From positions 434,001 through 498,000 of the forward strand of contig CAWABB010000001.1 of assembly GCA_963780165.1 (NCBI GenBank): 64,000 nucleotides of DNA, in the 5' to 3' direction. Below are positions 56,432-64,000 of the stretch, in pieces. This DNA comes from CAWABB01 sp963780165 (GTDB lineage: Bacteria > Bacteroidota > Ignavibacteria > UBA10030 > UBA6906). Numbering within the stretch: position 1 is the stretch's first letter; every line of letters begins with the position of its first letter. The translations under genes and the position numbers were made by a program. The notes beneath the pieces were generated by a model, which saw nothing but the letters and a program-made list of their open reading frames with translations, had not been told where the DNA came from and did not search any database.

Positions 56432-57850
56432 TCAGGATTTTTCGAGAAAGTCCGCTGCGCGGAGGATCGTAGCTTCGTCGAACTGCCGGCCGACGAACTG
56501 CACGCCGATCGGCAGGCCCCGCGCGTCCTTGCCGTACGGGACGCTGATCGCCGGTACGCCGGCCAGATTCGCGGAGACCGTATAGATGTCCGAGAGATAC
56601 ATGGCCAGCGGGTCGTCGATCTTCTCGCCGAGGCGGAACGCGGTGGTCGGCGTCGTCGGCATCAGGATGCAATCTACCTCCGCAAACGCCCGGAAGAAGT
56701 CCTGCTGGATCAGACGCCGGACCCTCTGTGCCTTCCGGTAGTACGCATCGTAGTAGCCCGCGGAGAGGACATACGTCCCGAGCATGATGCGCCGTTTCGT
56801 CTCCGCCCCGAAGCCCTCGCTGCGTGACCGCGTATACATGTCGACGAGGTCGCGTGCACCCGGTGTGCGCCGCCCGTATCGGGCTCCGTCGTACCGCGCG
56901 AGGTTCGACGATGCCTCGGCGGTCATCAGGATATAGTATGTTGATATCGTGTACTGAGAATGCGGGAGCGACACTTCCATGACGCTCGCTCCGCCCGTGC
57001 GGAGCGCGTCCACGGCCTGTTCCACAGCGGACCGCACTTCCGGCTGCAGGCCTTCGCCGAACGCCTCGCGGGGAAGTCCGACCCGGAGCCCGCGGACGTC
57101 TCCCGTGAGCGTCGCGACGTAGTCGGGGACCGGGACATTCGCCGACGTGCTGTCGGACGGATCGTGCCCCGCAATCACGCCCAGCACCCGCGCGGCGTCG
57201 GAGACGCTGACTGCGAACGGCCCGATCTGGTCGAAGGACGACGAGAGCGCGACGAGACCGTATCGTGAGACGCGGCCGTACGTGGGCTTGAGCCCCACGA
57301 TGCCGCAGAACGCCGCCGGCTGCCTGATCGATCCCCCGGTGTCGGTGCCAAGCGCGACGTGCGCCGTGCCCGAGGCGACGGCAACACACGAGCCGCCGCT
57401 CGACCCTCCGGGCACGCGGGTTTCGTCGACCGGATTCAGCACGGGTCCGAAGGCGGAGTTCTCGGTGGACGATCCCATCGCGAACTCGTCCATGTTCGTC
57501 TTCCCGATGACGACCGCATCTTCCTCTTCGAGTCTGCGGACGGCCGTCGCGTCGTACAGGGAGACGAAGTCCTCGAGTATCCGCGAGCCGCAGGTGACCT
57601 TCTGCCCCTTCATGCAGACCACATCCTTCACCGCCACGACCATCCCGGCGAGCGATCCCGCCCCTCCCTCGGCGCGCCGGCGGTCGATGGCCTGCGCACG
57701 CTCCATCGCCTTCTGATCGAGGACGGCAAGGTACGCGTTCAGGTGCTTCGTCGAAGCGATCGACGCCAGGAACTCATCCACGAGGCGTGCGACGGTGGCG
57801 TCGCCAGCGTTCAGGCGTGCGCATGACTGGCTGTAGGAGGTCAGCGGCAT
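56432..57850 (-). CDS. gatA: Glu/Asp-tRNA amidotransferase subunit A
   Basis: Glutaminase of GatCAB, amidase-signature family, 472 residues from ATG 57850 ([20 protein letters not shown]). The catalytic triad is Lys75 in [13 protein letters not shown], Ser in [15 protein letters not shown] (cis-Ser, about 150) and Ser in [18 protein letters not shown] (about 175). The longer frame to 58195 overlaps tatA. gatB is at the opposite end of the window. It lies 32 bp after tatA. Confidence 0.95.
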   Translation of the reverse strand: MPLTSYSQSCARLNAGDATVARLVDEFLASIASTKHLNAYLAVLDQKAMERAQAIDRRRAEGGAGSLAGMVVAVKDVVCMKGQKVTCGSRILEDFVSLYDATAVRRLEEEDAVVIGKTNMDEFAMGSSTENSAFGPVLNPVDETRVPGGSSGGSCVAVASGTAHVALGTDTGGSIRQPAAFCGIVGLKPTYGRVSRYGLVALSSSFDQIGPFAVSVSDAARVLGVIAGHDPSDSTSANVPVPDYVATLTGDVRGLRVGLPREAFGEGLQPEVRSAVEQAVDALRTGGASVMEVSLPHSQYTISTYYILMTAEASSNLARYDGARYGRRTPGARDLVDMYTRSRSEGFGAETKRRIMLGTYVLSAGYYDAYYRKAQRVRRLIQQDFFRAFAEVDCILMPTTPTTAFRLGEKIDDPLAMYLSDIYTVSANLAGVPAISVPYGKDARGLPIGVQFVGRQFDEATILRAADFLEKS

Positions 57851-57882
57851 AGGTGGGGATGCGCGATGCGGCCTTTCGAAAC

Positions 57883-58089
57883 TCAGCCCTTCTTGTCCAC
57901 CGACCGCGTTGCGTCGTCGACCTTCTTGATCTCGGTCGTGACTTCGTCCTCGATCTCGCGGGTCGCCTTCTTGAACTCCCTGATCCCCTTCCCGAGTCCC
58001 TGCGCGAGCTCGGGGATCTTCTTCGCCCCGAAGAACACCAGGATGACGAACAGGATGAGGATTATTTCGGTTGCGCCGATGTTGCCCAT
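57883..58089 (-). CDS. tatA: twin-arginine translocase TatA/TatE subunit
   Basis: Pore-forming subunit of the Tat export system, 68 residues from ATG 58089 ([20 protein letters not shown]). One N-terminal helix, the [20 protein letters not shown] hinge and amphipathic helix, and a charged C-terminus. The upstream frame to 58134 lies in purQ and is not used. The start lies 28 bp inside the end of purQ. No tatC is in the window. Confidence 0.92.
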   Translation of the reverse strand: MGNIGATEIILILFVILVFFGAKKIPELAQGLGKGIREFKKATREIEDEVTTEIKKVDDATRSVDKKG

Positions 58090-58826
58090 GGTTCCTTCTC
58101 CTCCCGCGTTCCGCGGGCTCTTGCATTGGTCCATTCAATGATCGACCTGAACAGCAGCTGACCGTCCGTGTGTCCGAGGACCGGGTCGGACGCACGCTCC
58201 GGATGCGGCATCATGCCGAGAACGTTTCCACGTTCGTTGACTATTCCTGCGATGTTGGCCATCGACCCGTTCGGGTTCGCGGCATCGCTGATCGTTCCGT
58301 CGGGCTCCGCATATCGGAACACCACCTGAGCGCGCCGCTCCAGCGCCCGGAGCGTCTCCGGGTCGGTGAAGTAGTTCCCGTCGCCATGCGCCACGGGGAT
58401 GGCCAGGACCTGGCCGGGCGTACAGAGCCCCGTGAATCTGGTTGATGCGTTTTCCACGCGCAGGTGCACATACTTGCAGACGAACCGGAGCGACGTGTTG
58501 CGCAGGAGCACTCCGGGAAGCAGTCCGGCCTCGACGAGGATCTGGAACCCGTTGCAGATGCCGATCACCGTCCCGCCCTGCTCCGCGAACCGCACCACTT
58601 CCTTCATGATCGGCGAGAAGCGCGCGATGGCGCCGCACCGGAGGTAATCCCCGTAGGAGAAGCCGCCCGGCAGGATGACGACATCGACGTCCTGGAGATG
58701 GGTCTCCTTGTGCCAGAGGAACACGGCGTCCTGGCCGAGCACCTTCTTGGCCGCGTAGTAGGCGTCGTGGTCGCAATTCGACCCCGGGAACACCACCACG
58801 CCGAATGTGACTTTCGGATCCGGCAT
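58062..58826 (-). CDS. purQ: phosphoribosylformylglycinamidine synthase, glutaminase subunit
   Basis: Class I glutaminase that supplies ammonia to PurL in purine synthesis. It has 254 residues from ATG 58826 ([20 protein letters not shown]); catalytic Cys in [16 protein letters not shown], His and Glu in [12 protein letters not shown]. The last 20 residues ([20 protein letters not shown]) extend beyond the usual family end, into tatA; this may be a small 3' extension. The purS stop overlaps its start. purL is not in the window. Confidence 0.94.
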   Translation of the reverse strand: MPDPKVTFGVVVFPGSNCDHDAYYAAKKVLGQDAVFLWHKETHLQDVDVVILPGGFSYGDYLRCGAIARFSPIMKEVVRFAEQGGTVIGICNGFQILVEAGLLPGVLLRNTSLRFVCKYVHLRVENASTRFTGLCTPGQVLAIPVAHGDGNYFTDPETLRALERRAQVVFRYAEPDGTISDAANPNGSMANIAGIVNERGNVLGMMPHPERASDPVLGHTDGQLLFRSIIEWTNARARGTREEKEPWATSAQPK

Positions 58827-59074
58827 CACGCCTTCTCCAGCTCGAAAACGAAATCTTCCATCACGGGATTCGCGAGCAGCTTCCTGCACACGTCGTCCGC
58901 CACGCGCCGGGCGTCGGCCTCGGTGCGCTCGTCGATGGAGAGCTCGACGTACTTGCCCATCCGTACGTCCCGGACGGCGCCGCTCCCCAGCGAGGCGATG
59001 GCGTGCTCGACCGCTTTCCCCTGCGGGTCGAGAATGGAAGGACGAAGCGTCACTCTGATTTTCGCGCGATACAC
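58826..59074 (-). CDS. purS: phosphoribosylformylglycinamidine synthase subunit PurS
   Basis: Small scaffold subunit of the PurSQL complex, 82 residues: [56 protein letters not shown]. Its stop overlaps the purQ start, so the two are coupled. Confidence 0.93.
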   Translation of the reverse strand: MYRAKIRVTLRPSILDPQGKAVEHAIASLGSGAVRDVRMGKYVELSIDERTEADARRVADDVCRKLLANPVMEDFVFELEKA

Positions 59075-59084
59075 GGCTGCCTCC

Positions 59085-59852
59085 TTATCGATCGATCTGC
59101 CCGGACTCTGTCATGTCTGTATCGTCGAACTCGTCGCCCGACGACCTGGCCCTGCGGATGAACTCGACGATGTACCGGACGATTCCAAAGAGTATGACTG
59201 CCAGCAGCAGCGGCAGCAACGCCTTGCCGCCCGTCCACACGATGGCAACGATCGCCGCCAGCGCAAGGATTGATCCGAACGGGTGCTGCTTGACGGTGGC
59301 GACCGAGGGCTTGGGCAGCGTGTTGTAGCGGATCTTGCTGACCATCAGCAGACCGAGCCCTGCGGACAGGTACGGGAGAAACGGCGCCGCCTGGGGCGAC
59401 AGTCCGGATTCGTTCGAGAAGAAATTCAGCGTATAGGACGCGATCGTCAACGCGCTCATCGGAACCGGCAGGCCCACGAAGTACGCCTTGTCGAATCCCT
59501 TCAGGTTCGAATTGAACCGTGCCAGCCTGAGGCCCGCGAACACCATCAGCAGCGAGCTCACGACCACCCCCACGCCTTCAAGCCGGTAGAGATCCATCTG
59601 ATGCACCAGGAATGCCGGCGCGGCGCCGAACGAAACGACGTCGGAAAGGGAATCGATCTCGACCCCGAACTGGGACGACGTTTTCGTGATGCGTGCCATG
59701 ACGCCGTCCAGGGCGTCGAAGCCGGCTGCCAGGGCGATGAACCAGGAAGCGGCGATGAACTCCCCGCGGCTCGCATGGAGGATCGACATAAACCCCGAAA
59801 ACATGTTCAGCACGGTGAACAGGCTCGGGACAACGGCGCGAGTAATTTTCAT
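59085..59852 (-). CDS. pssA: CDP-diacylglycerol--serine O-phosphatidyltransferase
   Basis: Makes phosphatidylserine from CDP-diacylglycerol and serine, membrane enzyme. The 255 residues have the CDP-alcohol phosphotransferase motif DG(x)2AR(x)8G(x)3D(x)3D in DALDGVMARITKTSSQFG followed by VEIDSLSD, and about eight helices. A soluble acidic C-terminus (RARSSGDEFDDTDMTESGQI) follows. psd precedes it by 27 bp, the usual order for phosphatidylethanolamine synthesis. Confidence 0.95.
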   Translation of the reverse strand: MKITRAVVPSLFTVLNMFSGFMSILHASRGEFIAASWFIALAAGFDALDGVMARITKTSSQFGVEIDSLSDVVSFGAAPAFLVHQMDLYRLEGVGVVVSSLLMVFAGLRLARFNSNLKGFDKAYFVGLPVPMSALTIASYTLNFFSNESGLSPQAAPFLPYLSAGLGLLMVSKIRYNTLPKPSVATVKQHPFGSILALAAIVAIVWTGGKALLPLLLAVILFGIVRYIVEFIRRARSSGDEFDDTDMTESGQIDR

Positions 59853-59879
59853 CCGGCCAATGCCTGTGTGCTGCTCATG

Positions 59880-60533
59880 TCAGGAGGCTGTCGCAAGGAT
59901 CGTCTCCCCCGCCACGGTCACCTGCCCCGGCTTGACGAGCACCGAGACGCTCCGCGGGAGTATGACATCAACGCGCGACCCGAACTTGATCATTCCAAAG
60001 CGCTGCCCCGCTACGGCAGCATCGCCTTCCTTCGTCTCCACGACGATCCGCCGGGCCACGAAGCCGGCGATCTGCTTGAACAGCACGCGCATCCGCCCGT
60101 TTTCGACACCGATGTGCGTGCGCTCGTTCCTGAGCGACGATTTGTCGTCAAATGCCACCAGGAACTCGCCCGGATAGTACTTGACGTATCCGACGGTTCC
60201 CGAGATGGGGAACCGGTTCACGTGGACATTGAGGGGTGACATGAAAATGCTGATCTGGACGGCATCTGCCTTCAGGTACTCGTCCTCGCGCACATCCACG
60301 ATCTGCACGATCTTCCCGTCGGCGGGGGCGATAACGAGCGCCTCCCCGGACGGCGTCACCCGTTCGGGATCGCGGAAAAAGTACAGCGTGAAGAGCAGAA
60401 AACCCAGGAGGATTGCGGCGACAGAGTAGCGAAGAAACCGGGGTTCAACGAAGAACAGCGCCAGGAGCGTGCCGACGACGACTAAGACGAGGACCGTTGT
60501 AACGACGTCATATCCATACCGCGTTATGATCAA
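59880..60533 (-). CDS. psd: phosphatidylserine decarboxylase, short archaeal/bacterial type
   Basis: Pyruvoyl enzyme that converts phosphatidylserine to phosphatidylethanolamine. The 217 residues are the short form. Two N-terminal helices (VVTTVLVLVVVGTLLALFFV; RYSVAAILLGFLLFTLYFF) and a domain with VIAPADGKIVQIVDV, FMSPLNVHVNRFPISGTVGY, NERTHIGVENG and the self-cleavage site GS in GMIKFGSRVDVILP. With pssA it forms the two-step pathway. Confidence 0.94.
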   Translation of the reverse strand: MIITRYGYDVVTTVLVLVVVGTLLALFFVEPRFLRYSVAAILLGFLLFTLYFFRDPERVTPSGEALVIAPADGKIVQIVDVREDEYLKADAVQISIFMSPLNVHVNRFPISGTVGYVKYYPGEFLVAFDDKSSLRNERTHIGVENGRMRVLFKQIAGFVARRIVVETKEGDAAVAGQRFGMIKFGSRVDVILPRSVSVLVKPGQVTVAGETILATAS

Positions 60534-60630
60534 GTTCCCCTCGTGCTAAACAGCTGATTATCAGATAAAAATACCAAAAGGCGGTAAGAAAGTCAACGAA
60601 GTGAATGCGTCCCGCTGCGTCCCCGAAGGC

Positions 60631-60659
60631 TTGCGGAAAAGCCCGGGGGTTTGTATATT
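60631..60659 (+). promoter_or_regulatory. promoter of the tRNA cluster
   Basis: TTGCGG (60631-60636), 17 bp, TATATT (60654-60659). Transcription would start near 60666, ten bases before tRNA-Gln. It shares the -10 with the ompW-like and Pho promoters. Confidence 0.7.
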
Positions 60660-60675
60660 TAACGCTGCAACAGAT

Positions 60676-60746
60676 TGCCCCGTCGTCTAACGGCAAGACA
60701 GCAGACTCTGGATCTGTTTATCGAGGTTCGAATCCTTGCGGGGCAG
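60676..60746 (+). tRNA. tRNA-Gln (anticodon CTG)
   Basis: 71-nt cloverleaf: acceptor TGCCCCG with CGGGGCA and discriminator G; D stem GTCT/AGAC; anticodon stem GCAGA/TCTGT with loop CTCTGGA; T stem CGAGG/CCTTG around TTCGAAT. CCA is not encoded. First of three. Confidence 0.95.
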
Positions 60747-60816
60747 CGCGGGGCCTCTGGCCCCGAGGGATCGGGTGTGGATTGTGCATCCGCAACGCCC
60801 AGTCAATCTTCATCCT

Positions 60817-60889
60817 GGCCTTATCGTCTAACGGTTTAGGACGCAGCCCTCTCAAGGCTGAAATACGGGTTCGATTCCCGTTAAGGCTA
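60817..60889 (+). tRNA. tRNA-Glu (anticodon CTC)
   Basis: 73-nt cloverleaf: acceptor GGCCTTA with TAAGGCT, a G-U first pair; discriminator A; anticodon stem CAGCC/GGCTG with loop CTCTCAA; T stem ACGGG/CCCGT around TTCGATT. CCA not encoded. Confidence 0.93.
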
Positions 60890-60987
60890 CACCGCTTCGC
60901 GATCTCACCCCGGCAGGCGTTTCGACCGGGCACAGTGCGATCCTGGATGGTACGCCCGAAGATTCGCATGTAATGACGGGCGAGTTT

Positions 60988-61061
60988 GCGCCCATAGCTC
61001 AACTGGATAGAGCGACAGACTACGGATCTGTAGGTTAGGGGTTCGACTCCTCTTGGGCGCA
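60988..61061 (+). tRNA. tRNA-Arg (anticodon ACG)
   Basis: 74-nt cloverleaf: acceptor GCGCCCA with TGGGCGC, discriminator A; D stem GCTC/GAGC; anticodon stem ACAGA/TCTGT with loop CTACGGA; T loop TTCGACT. The A34 wobble base would be deaminated to inosine. The end is directly followed by a terminator. Confidence 0.95.
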
Positions 61062-61070
61062 CGAGCAATT

Positions 61071-61105
61071 GACCACGGTCTCTGCAGAAGAGATCGTGGT
61101 CTTTG
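61071..61105 (+). terminator. terminator of the tRNA cluster
   Basis: GACCACGGTCTCT pairs with AGAGATCGTGGTC (12 of 13), loop GCAGA, followed by TTTGTATTT. It lies 10 bp after tRNA-Arg. Confidence 0.88.
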
Positions 61106-61186
61106 TATTTATGGGGGGCGGACGAGAAGAAATCCGGACATTCCTCGTGGGGGGACGCGAGATCGGCACGCACTGCGGGTCACGAA

Positions 61187-61382
61187 CGCGAGGAGGCCGC
61201 GAAAAACCTGCCAGGCACAAAGGGCCGGAGGTCGCGGAGATCTTGCGAGCACACAGGGTTGAAGGTCGTGAAGACCTTGCTGGCACGAAGGGTGGACGCT
61301 CGCGAAGCACCCGAGGTCAGGAAGCACTGGAGGTCGCGAAACCCCGGAGGTCGGAAGGGCCGGCGGTCACGCGAAGGGCACG
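61187..61382. repeat. degenerate 34-bp tandem repeat, about six units
   Basis: Units share the core GGAGGTCGCGAAGACCTTGC and the tail GGCAC.AAGGG; for example GGAGGTCGCGGAGATCTTGC and GAAGGTCGTGAAGACCTTGC. The later units are shorter. No spacers of constant length, so it is not CRISPR. Open frames over it are low-complexity Arg-rich shadows. Confidence 0.7.
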
Positions 61383-61391
61383 ACATGAAAC

Positions 61392-61413
61392 GGGGGCTCA
61401 TTAAGGAGCCCCC
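61392..61413 (-). terminator. hairpin after the OmpW-like gene
   Basis: GGGGGCTC / GAGCCCCC, loop of six, 26 bp after the stop at 61439. The T-tract is poor (GTTTC), so termination strength is uncertain. Confidence 0.6.
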
Positions 61414-61438
61414 GCCGAAAACTATACCCAAAAAGAGG

Positions 61439-62002
61439 TTACTGGCTGATGGGGATGTTGTAGGCAACCATCAGGGACAGGTTCGACAGGTCGGAATCCA
61501 CGACCCAGAAGCGCACAACGGCCTCGATCGGCCCGGACTGGTAGCCGACGCCCGGGGCCAGCATGAAATTCGTGTCGCTGTCATCGTAGGAACCACTGAA
61601 GGTGTAGCCCGGGATCCCGAGGTCCTCGCCCTTGTAGTCTGCGGAGAAGGAGGAGAACCAGAACCCTAACTCACCGGAGACGAAGAACTGAGGAGCGAAC
61701 GAATACTTGATACCGGCGATGAGGGGAACCGCGGAAACGCTGTAGTCATACGCGTCATTCGACTCACCGGAAAACCAGATGTACCCGATGTTTCCCGTGA
61801 GAGCGATCTTCGGCTGCAGGCCGTACTCGAAGCGGGCGGTCGCGCCGACGCCAAAGCTGGCGAGATCACCGAAGTCGCCCATCGGAAGCGCGAGCTCGAG
61901 TGCCGGGCCCAGCGTCATCTTTCCCTTTTCGGGACCGAACTGTGCGGTCGCAAGCGAGGTCACGAGAACTGTCACAACAAGCAATCCCAAGAGCTGTTTC
62001 AT
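61439..62002 (-). CDS. outer-membrane beta-barrel protein
   Basis: A 187-residue exported protein: signal peptide MKQLLGLLVVTVLVTSLATA, then about eight strands of alternating pattern (ATARFEYGLQPKIALTGNIG, VSAVPLIAGIKYSFAPQFFV, GFWFSSFSADYKG), ending with LMVAYNIPISQ. It resembles small OmpA/OmpW-type barrels. Promoter TTGACA-17-TATATT is at 62072-62100 and a hairpin follows. Function unknown. Confidence 0.85.
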   Translation of the reverse strand: MKQLLGLLVVTVLVTSLATAQFGPEKGKMTLGPALELALPMGDFGDLASFGVGATARFEYGLQPKIALTGNIGYIWFSGESNDAYDYSVSAVPLIAGIKYSFAPQFFVSGELGFWFSSFSADYKGEDLGIPGYTFSGSYDDSDTNFMLAPGVGYQSGPIEAVVRFWVVDSDLSNLSLMVAYNIPISQ

Positions 62003-62071
62003 GCATGTACTCCAGTCAGTTGTGTAAGATGGATCTTCCCGCGGCCGAGTGGACGCCGGTAATCGAGGGGA

Positions 62072-62100
62072 AATATACCAGTGTGGGGTGAAATTGTCAA
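62072..62100 (-). promoter_or_regulatory. promoter of the beta-barrel gene
   Basis: Minus strand TTGACA (62100-62095), 17 bp, TATATT (62077-62072), transcription start near 62065, leader about 60 nt. Confidence 0.8.
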
Positions 62101-62262
62101 CTGAGGGGAGCGCCTGATCGGGCCGGAATTGGGCGCAACGACGTGCGTCACATCCCGCCTCATTGATTTTCTGCCTTCTTTTCCCCTTTTTCCATCTTCA
62201 AGAAAGGCTTTCTCCTCCAGCTCCTCACAATTCCGTTTACGAAGAACTATCCGAGGTTGTCA

Positions 62263-63234
62263 GTGAAAAAGGCATTGGTGTGCGGTGCGGGCGGATTCAT
62301 TGGTTGCCACCTTGTAAAGAAGCTCAGGGGCGAGGGGTACTGGGTTCGGTGCGTGGACATCAAGGCCCACGAGTGGTCGCCGAAGGCTGCCGATGAGACG
62401 CTGCTGCTGGACCTGCGAATCAAGGAAAACTGCGAGAAGGCGCTCGCGGTCGACGGCGGCACGTTCGACGAAGTGTATCAACTCGCGGCGGACATGGGCG
62501 GGATGGGCTTCATCCACTCCGCCGAGACTGAGATCATGCACAACAGCGCGCTGATCAATATCTACATGACCGACATAGCCGCCAGGATGGGAGTCCCCCG
62601 GTACTTCTTTTCGTCGTCGGTCTGCGTCTACCGTGACATGAAGCCGGGCGAGCCTGAAATGACGGAAGCCGACGCAATCCCCGCGCATCCGGACAACGAG
62701 TACGGCTGGGAGAAACTGTACTCCGAGCGTGTGGCGATGGCCTACGAACGCCGGTACGGCATGCAGGTGCGGATCGCCCGCTTTCAGAATTGCTACGGGC
62801 CGGAGGGAACCTGGACGGGCGGGCGCGAGAAAGCCCCGGCAGCAATGTGCCGCAAAGTGGCCGAAGTCGGTGACGGCGGGACGATCGAGGTCTGGGGCGA
62901 CGGGTCCGCGGTCCGTTCCTACACCTATGTGAGCGACATGGTCGATGGCATCTATCTTCTCATGCATTCAGACCTGCACGGTGCGGTGAATATCGGATGC
63001 CCGCAGTACGTCACGGTGGATGAGCTTGCGAATACGGTCGCCAAGGTCGCGGGGAGGCTCATCACGATCAAGCATGTCCCTGGCCCGGTCGGTGTCCAAT
63101 CGCGCAACTTTTCCAACGAGCGCATCTATTCGCTCGGATGGAAACCGAAAGTATTCCTCGAGGATGGAATCCGGTTCACCTACCCCTGGGTCGAGGCTCA
63201 GGTCAAGGATGCACGGGCGAAGAAAGGCCATTGA
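62263..63234 (+). CDS. GDP-mannose 3,5-epimerase-like sugar dehydratase/epimerase
   Basis: An NAD-dependent short-chain dehydrogenase of the GDP-mannose 3,5-epimerase type, 323 residues from GTG 62263 with GAGG six bases before it; a TTG at 62257 is less likely. Rossmann start VKKALVCGAGGFIGCHLVKK; GME marks LAADMGGMGFIHSAETEIM, FFSSSVCVYRDMKPGEPEM, the catalytic YGWEK, and ARFQNCYGPEGTWTGGREKA. Substrate specificity is inferred from the family. It is followed, 67 bp on, by the nucleotidyltransferase/kinase gene, so both probably make one nucleotide-activated sugar. Confidence 0.87.
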   Translation: MKKALVCGAGGFIGCHLVKKLRGEGYWVRCVDIKAHEWSPKAADETLLLDLRIKENCEKALAVDGGTFDEVYQLAADMGGMGFIHSAETEIMHNSALINIYMTDIAARMGVPRYFFSSSVCVYRDMKPGEPEMTEADAIPAHPDNEYGWEKLYSERVAMAYERRYGMQVRIARFQNCYGPEGTWTGGREKAPAAMCRKVAEVGDGGTIEVWGDGSAVRSYTYVSDMVDGIYLLMHSDLHGAVNIGCPQYVTVDELANTVAKVAGRLITIKHVPGPVGVQSRNFSNERIYSLGWKPKVFLEDGIRFTYPWVEAQVKDARAKKGH

Positions 63235-63301
63235 ACGGGCCCGCTCCTCTCCGCCATCGGCCGCATGGAGTGTTTCAGACTGATCAATATTCGAGAGAAC
63301 A

Positions 63302-64000
63302 TTGACTAGCAGAAGCAAGAGAGTCTTCGTCACCGGCTGCTTTGATCTTCTCCACAGCGGACACATAGCCTTTCTGAAGGAAGCGTCGCGTCACGGGGAG
63401 TTGACGGTCGGGATCGGGTCAGATGAGACCGTCAAGAACCTCAAGGGGAGATACCCTGTCTACTCGGAGCAGGAACGGAAGTACATGCTGGAGTCGCTCC
63501 GCTGCGTGAAGCAGTGCACCATCAACTCAGGCTCCGGCATTCTCGATTTTCTGGACGATCTGGACAGCATCCGTCCGGACATCCTGTTTGTCAATGAGGA
63601 CGGCAATTCGCCTGAGAAGGAAGAGCTGTGCCGGAGGCGGGGCATCGAGTACATCGTCAGCCGGCGAATCCCGCATGCATCTCTTCCCGTGCGATCGACA
63701 ACCGCGCTGCGAAGCGAATGCAACATCCCGTTCCGGATCGACCTTGCCGGAGGCTGGCTTGACCAACCGTACGTGTCGAAGCACAGCCCCGGAGCCGTCG
63801 TCACAATCTCCATCGAGCCCACGATCGAGTTCAACGATCGCAGCGGCATGGCATCGAGCACGCGACAGAAGGCCATTGAGCTCTGGAAGACCGAGATCCC
63901 GGGTGGCGATCGTGAACAGCTTGCCAGGGTGCTGTTCACCTACGAGAATCCCCCCGGCAAGGAGATCATTTCAGGTTCGCAGGATGCACTCGGGATTGTC
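63302..64000 (+). CDS. nucleotidyltransferase-GHMP kinase fusion, 3' end off the window
   Basis: Open frame of 233 codons from a TTG at 63302 to the edge, with GAGAG in front; an in-frame TGA stands upstream. The N-terminal domain (about 1-120) is a cytidylyl/adenylyltransferase: VFVTGCFDLLHSGHIAFLKE with the HxGH motif, then GIGSDETVKNLKGRYPVYS and EYIVSRRIPHASLPVRSTTA. It is followed by what looks like the start of a GHMP-type sugar kinase, NIPFRIDLAGGWLDQPYVSK, seen in fucokinase and D-glycero-D-manno-heptose 7-phosphate kinase. A sugar kinase plus nucleotide transfer in one protein would make a nucleotide sugar (HldE-like in logic, but with a GHMP rather than PfkB kinase). The C-terminus is missing. 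Confidence 0.8.
   Translation, partial: MTSRSKRVFVTGCFDLLHSGHIAFLKEASRHGELTVGIGSDETVKNLKGRYPVYSEQERKYMLESLRCVKQCTINSGSGILDFLDDLDSIRPDILFVNEDGNSPEKEELCRRRGIEYIVSRRIPHASLPVRSTTALRSECNIPFRIDLAGGWLDQPYVSKHSPGAVVTISIEPTIEFNDRSGMASSTRQKAIELWKTEIPGGDREQLARVLFTYENPPGKEIISGSQDALGIV

Noticed and set aside
60534..60675. Extra gene between psd and the tRNAs
   Set aside because: Only a short frame over the tRNA promoter; no ribosome site or motif.
61187..61382. CRISPR array
   Set aside because: The 34-bp units are adjacent and diverged, without spacers; no cas gene is in the window.

Overview
The window is chromosomal DNA of a GC-rich Gram-negative bacterium of the FCB group, most likely in or near Ignavibacteriota/Chlorobiota/Bacteroidota. 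The signs are: two proteins with type IX secretion (Por) C-terminal sorting domains (10369-12114, 41890-44898); a TonB-dependent receptor with an N-terminal carboxypeptidase-regulatory-like domain (44956-47667); a DUF5683 protein; a 285-residue primary sigma factor without region 1.1 (50861-51718); and promoters with a TATATT(TG) -10 element, like the TAnnTTTG element of Bacteroidota. Species cannot be fixed from this sequence. Nearly all genes are on the minus strand.

1-10.2 kb: gatB (cut by the edge), sucC, pruA, folD, a YmdB-type phosphoesterase, ispG, a rhomboid protease, pgk and gapA. pruA, folD and ymdB each carry one single-base frameshift. 10.3-25.4 kb: a secreted CotH-like protein, comF, uvrB, a receiver-PAS-GAF-PAS protein, an MFS transporter, aminoacyl-histidine dipeptidase, an OPT oligopeptide transporter, proline dehydrogenase, spmA/spmB, a DUF5683 protein and ridA. 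The transporters, dipeptidase and proline dehydrogenase, with pruA, outline a route from peptide uptake to proline oxidation to glutamate. 25.4-27.2 kb: parB and parA with parS-like half-sites in front.

27.2-48.2 kb is a phosphate island. The first Pst operon (porin-pstS-pstC-pstA-pstB-phoU-phoU, 27.3-33.8 kb) and a second one (pstS-pstC-pstA-pstB-pstB-phoU, 36.1-40.9 kb) flank a phosphoesterase remnant, a HEFGH lipoprotein and a STAS protein. The second operon has two unlike PstB ATPases whose defects are complementary, which predicts a heterodimer with one active and one degenerate ATP site. After it come a small NTF2-like protein, a T9SS cargo protein built from an almost perfect tandem duplication, and a TonB-dependent receptor. 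Five promoters in the island have 3-4 half-sites of the form (C/G)NTAAC(A/G) at exact 11-bp spacing; in three of them TATATT follows the last half-site by 9-10 nt, one has a weaker TACCTT there, and one has TATATT a full 11 bp further on. A sixth, weaker box lies before the STAS gene. This is the architecture of PhoB/PhoP boxes, and it ties the porin/pst operon, the receptor/cargo pair, the NTF2-like gene, a 29-codon ORF and a possible small RNA into one inferred phosphate-starvation regulon. The second pst operon has no such box.

48.2-64 kb: a small lipoprotein, fmt, def, an NlpC/P60 lipoprotein, rpoD, a zinc-ribbon protein, a GAF/degenerate-GGDEF membrane protein, a NUDIX hydrolase, ndk, sucD with an unusual basic tail, gatA, tatA, purQ, purS, pssA and psd; then tRNA-Gln, tRNA-Glu and tRNA-Arg with a promoter and terminator, degenerate repeats, an outer-membrane beta-barrel protein, and on the plus strand a GDP-mannose 3,5-epimerase-like gene followed by a nucleotidyltransferase/GHMP-kinase fusion cut by the window edge.
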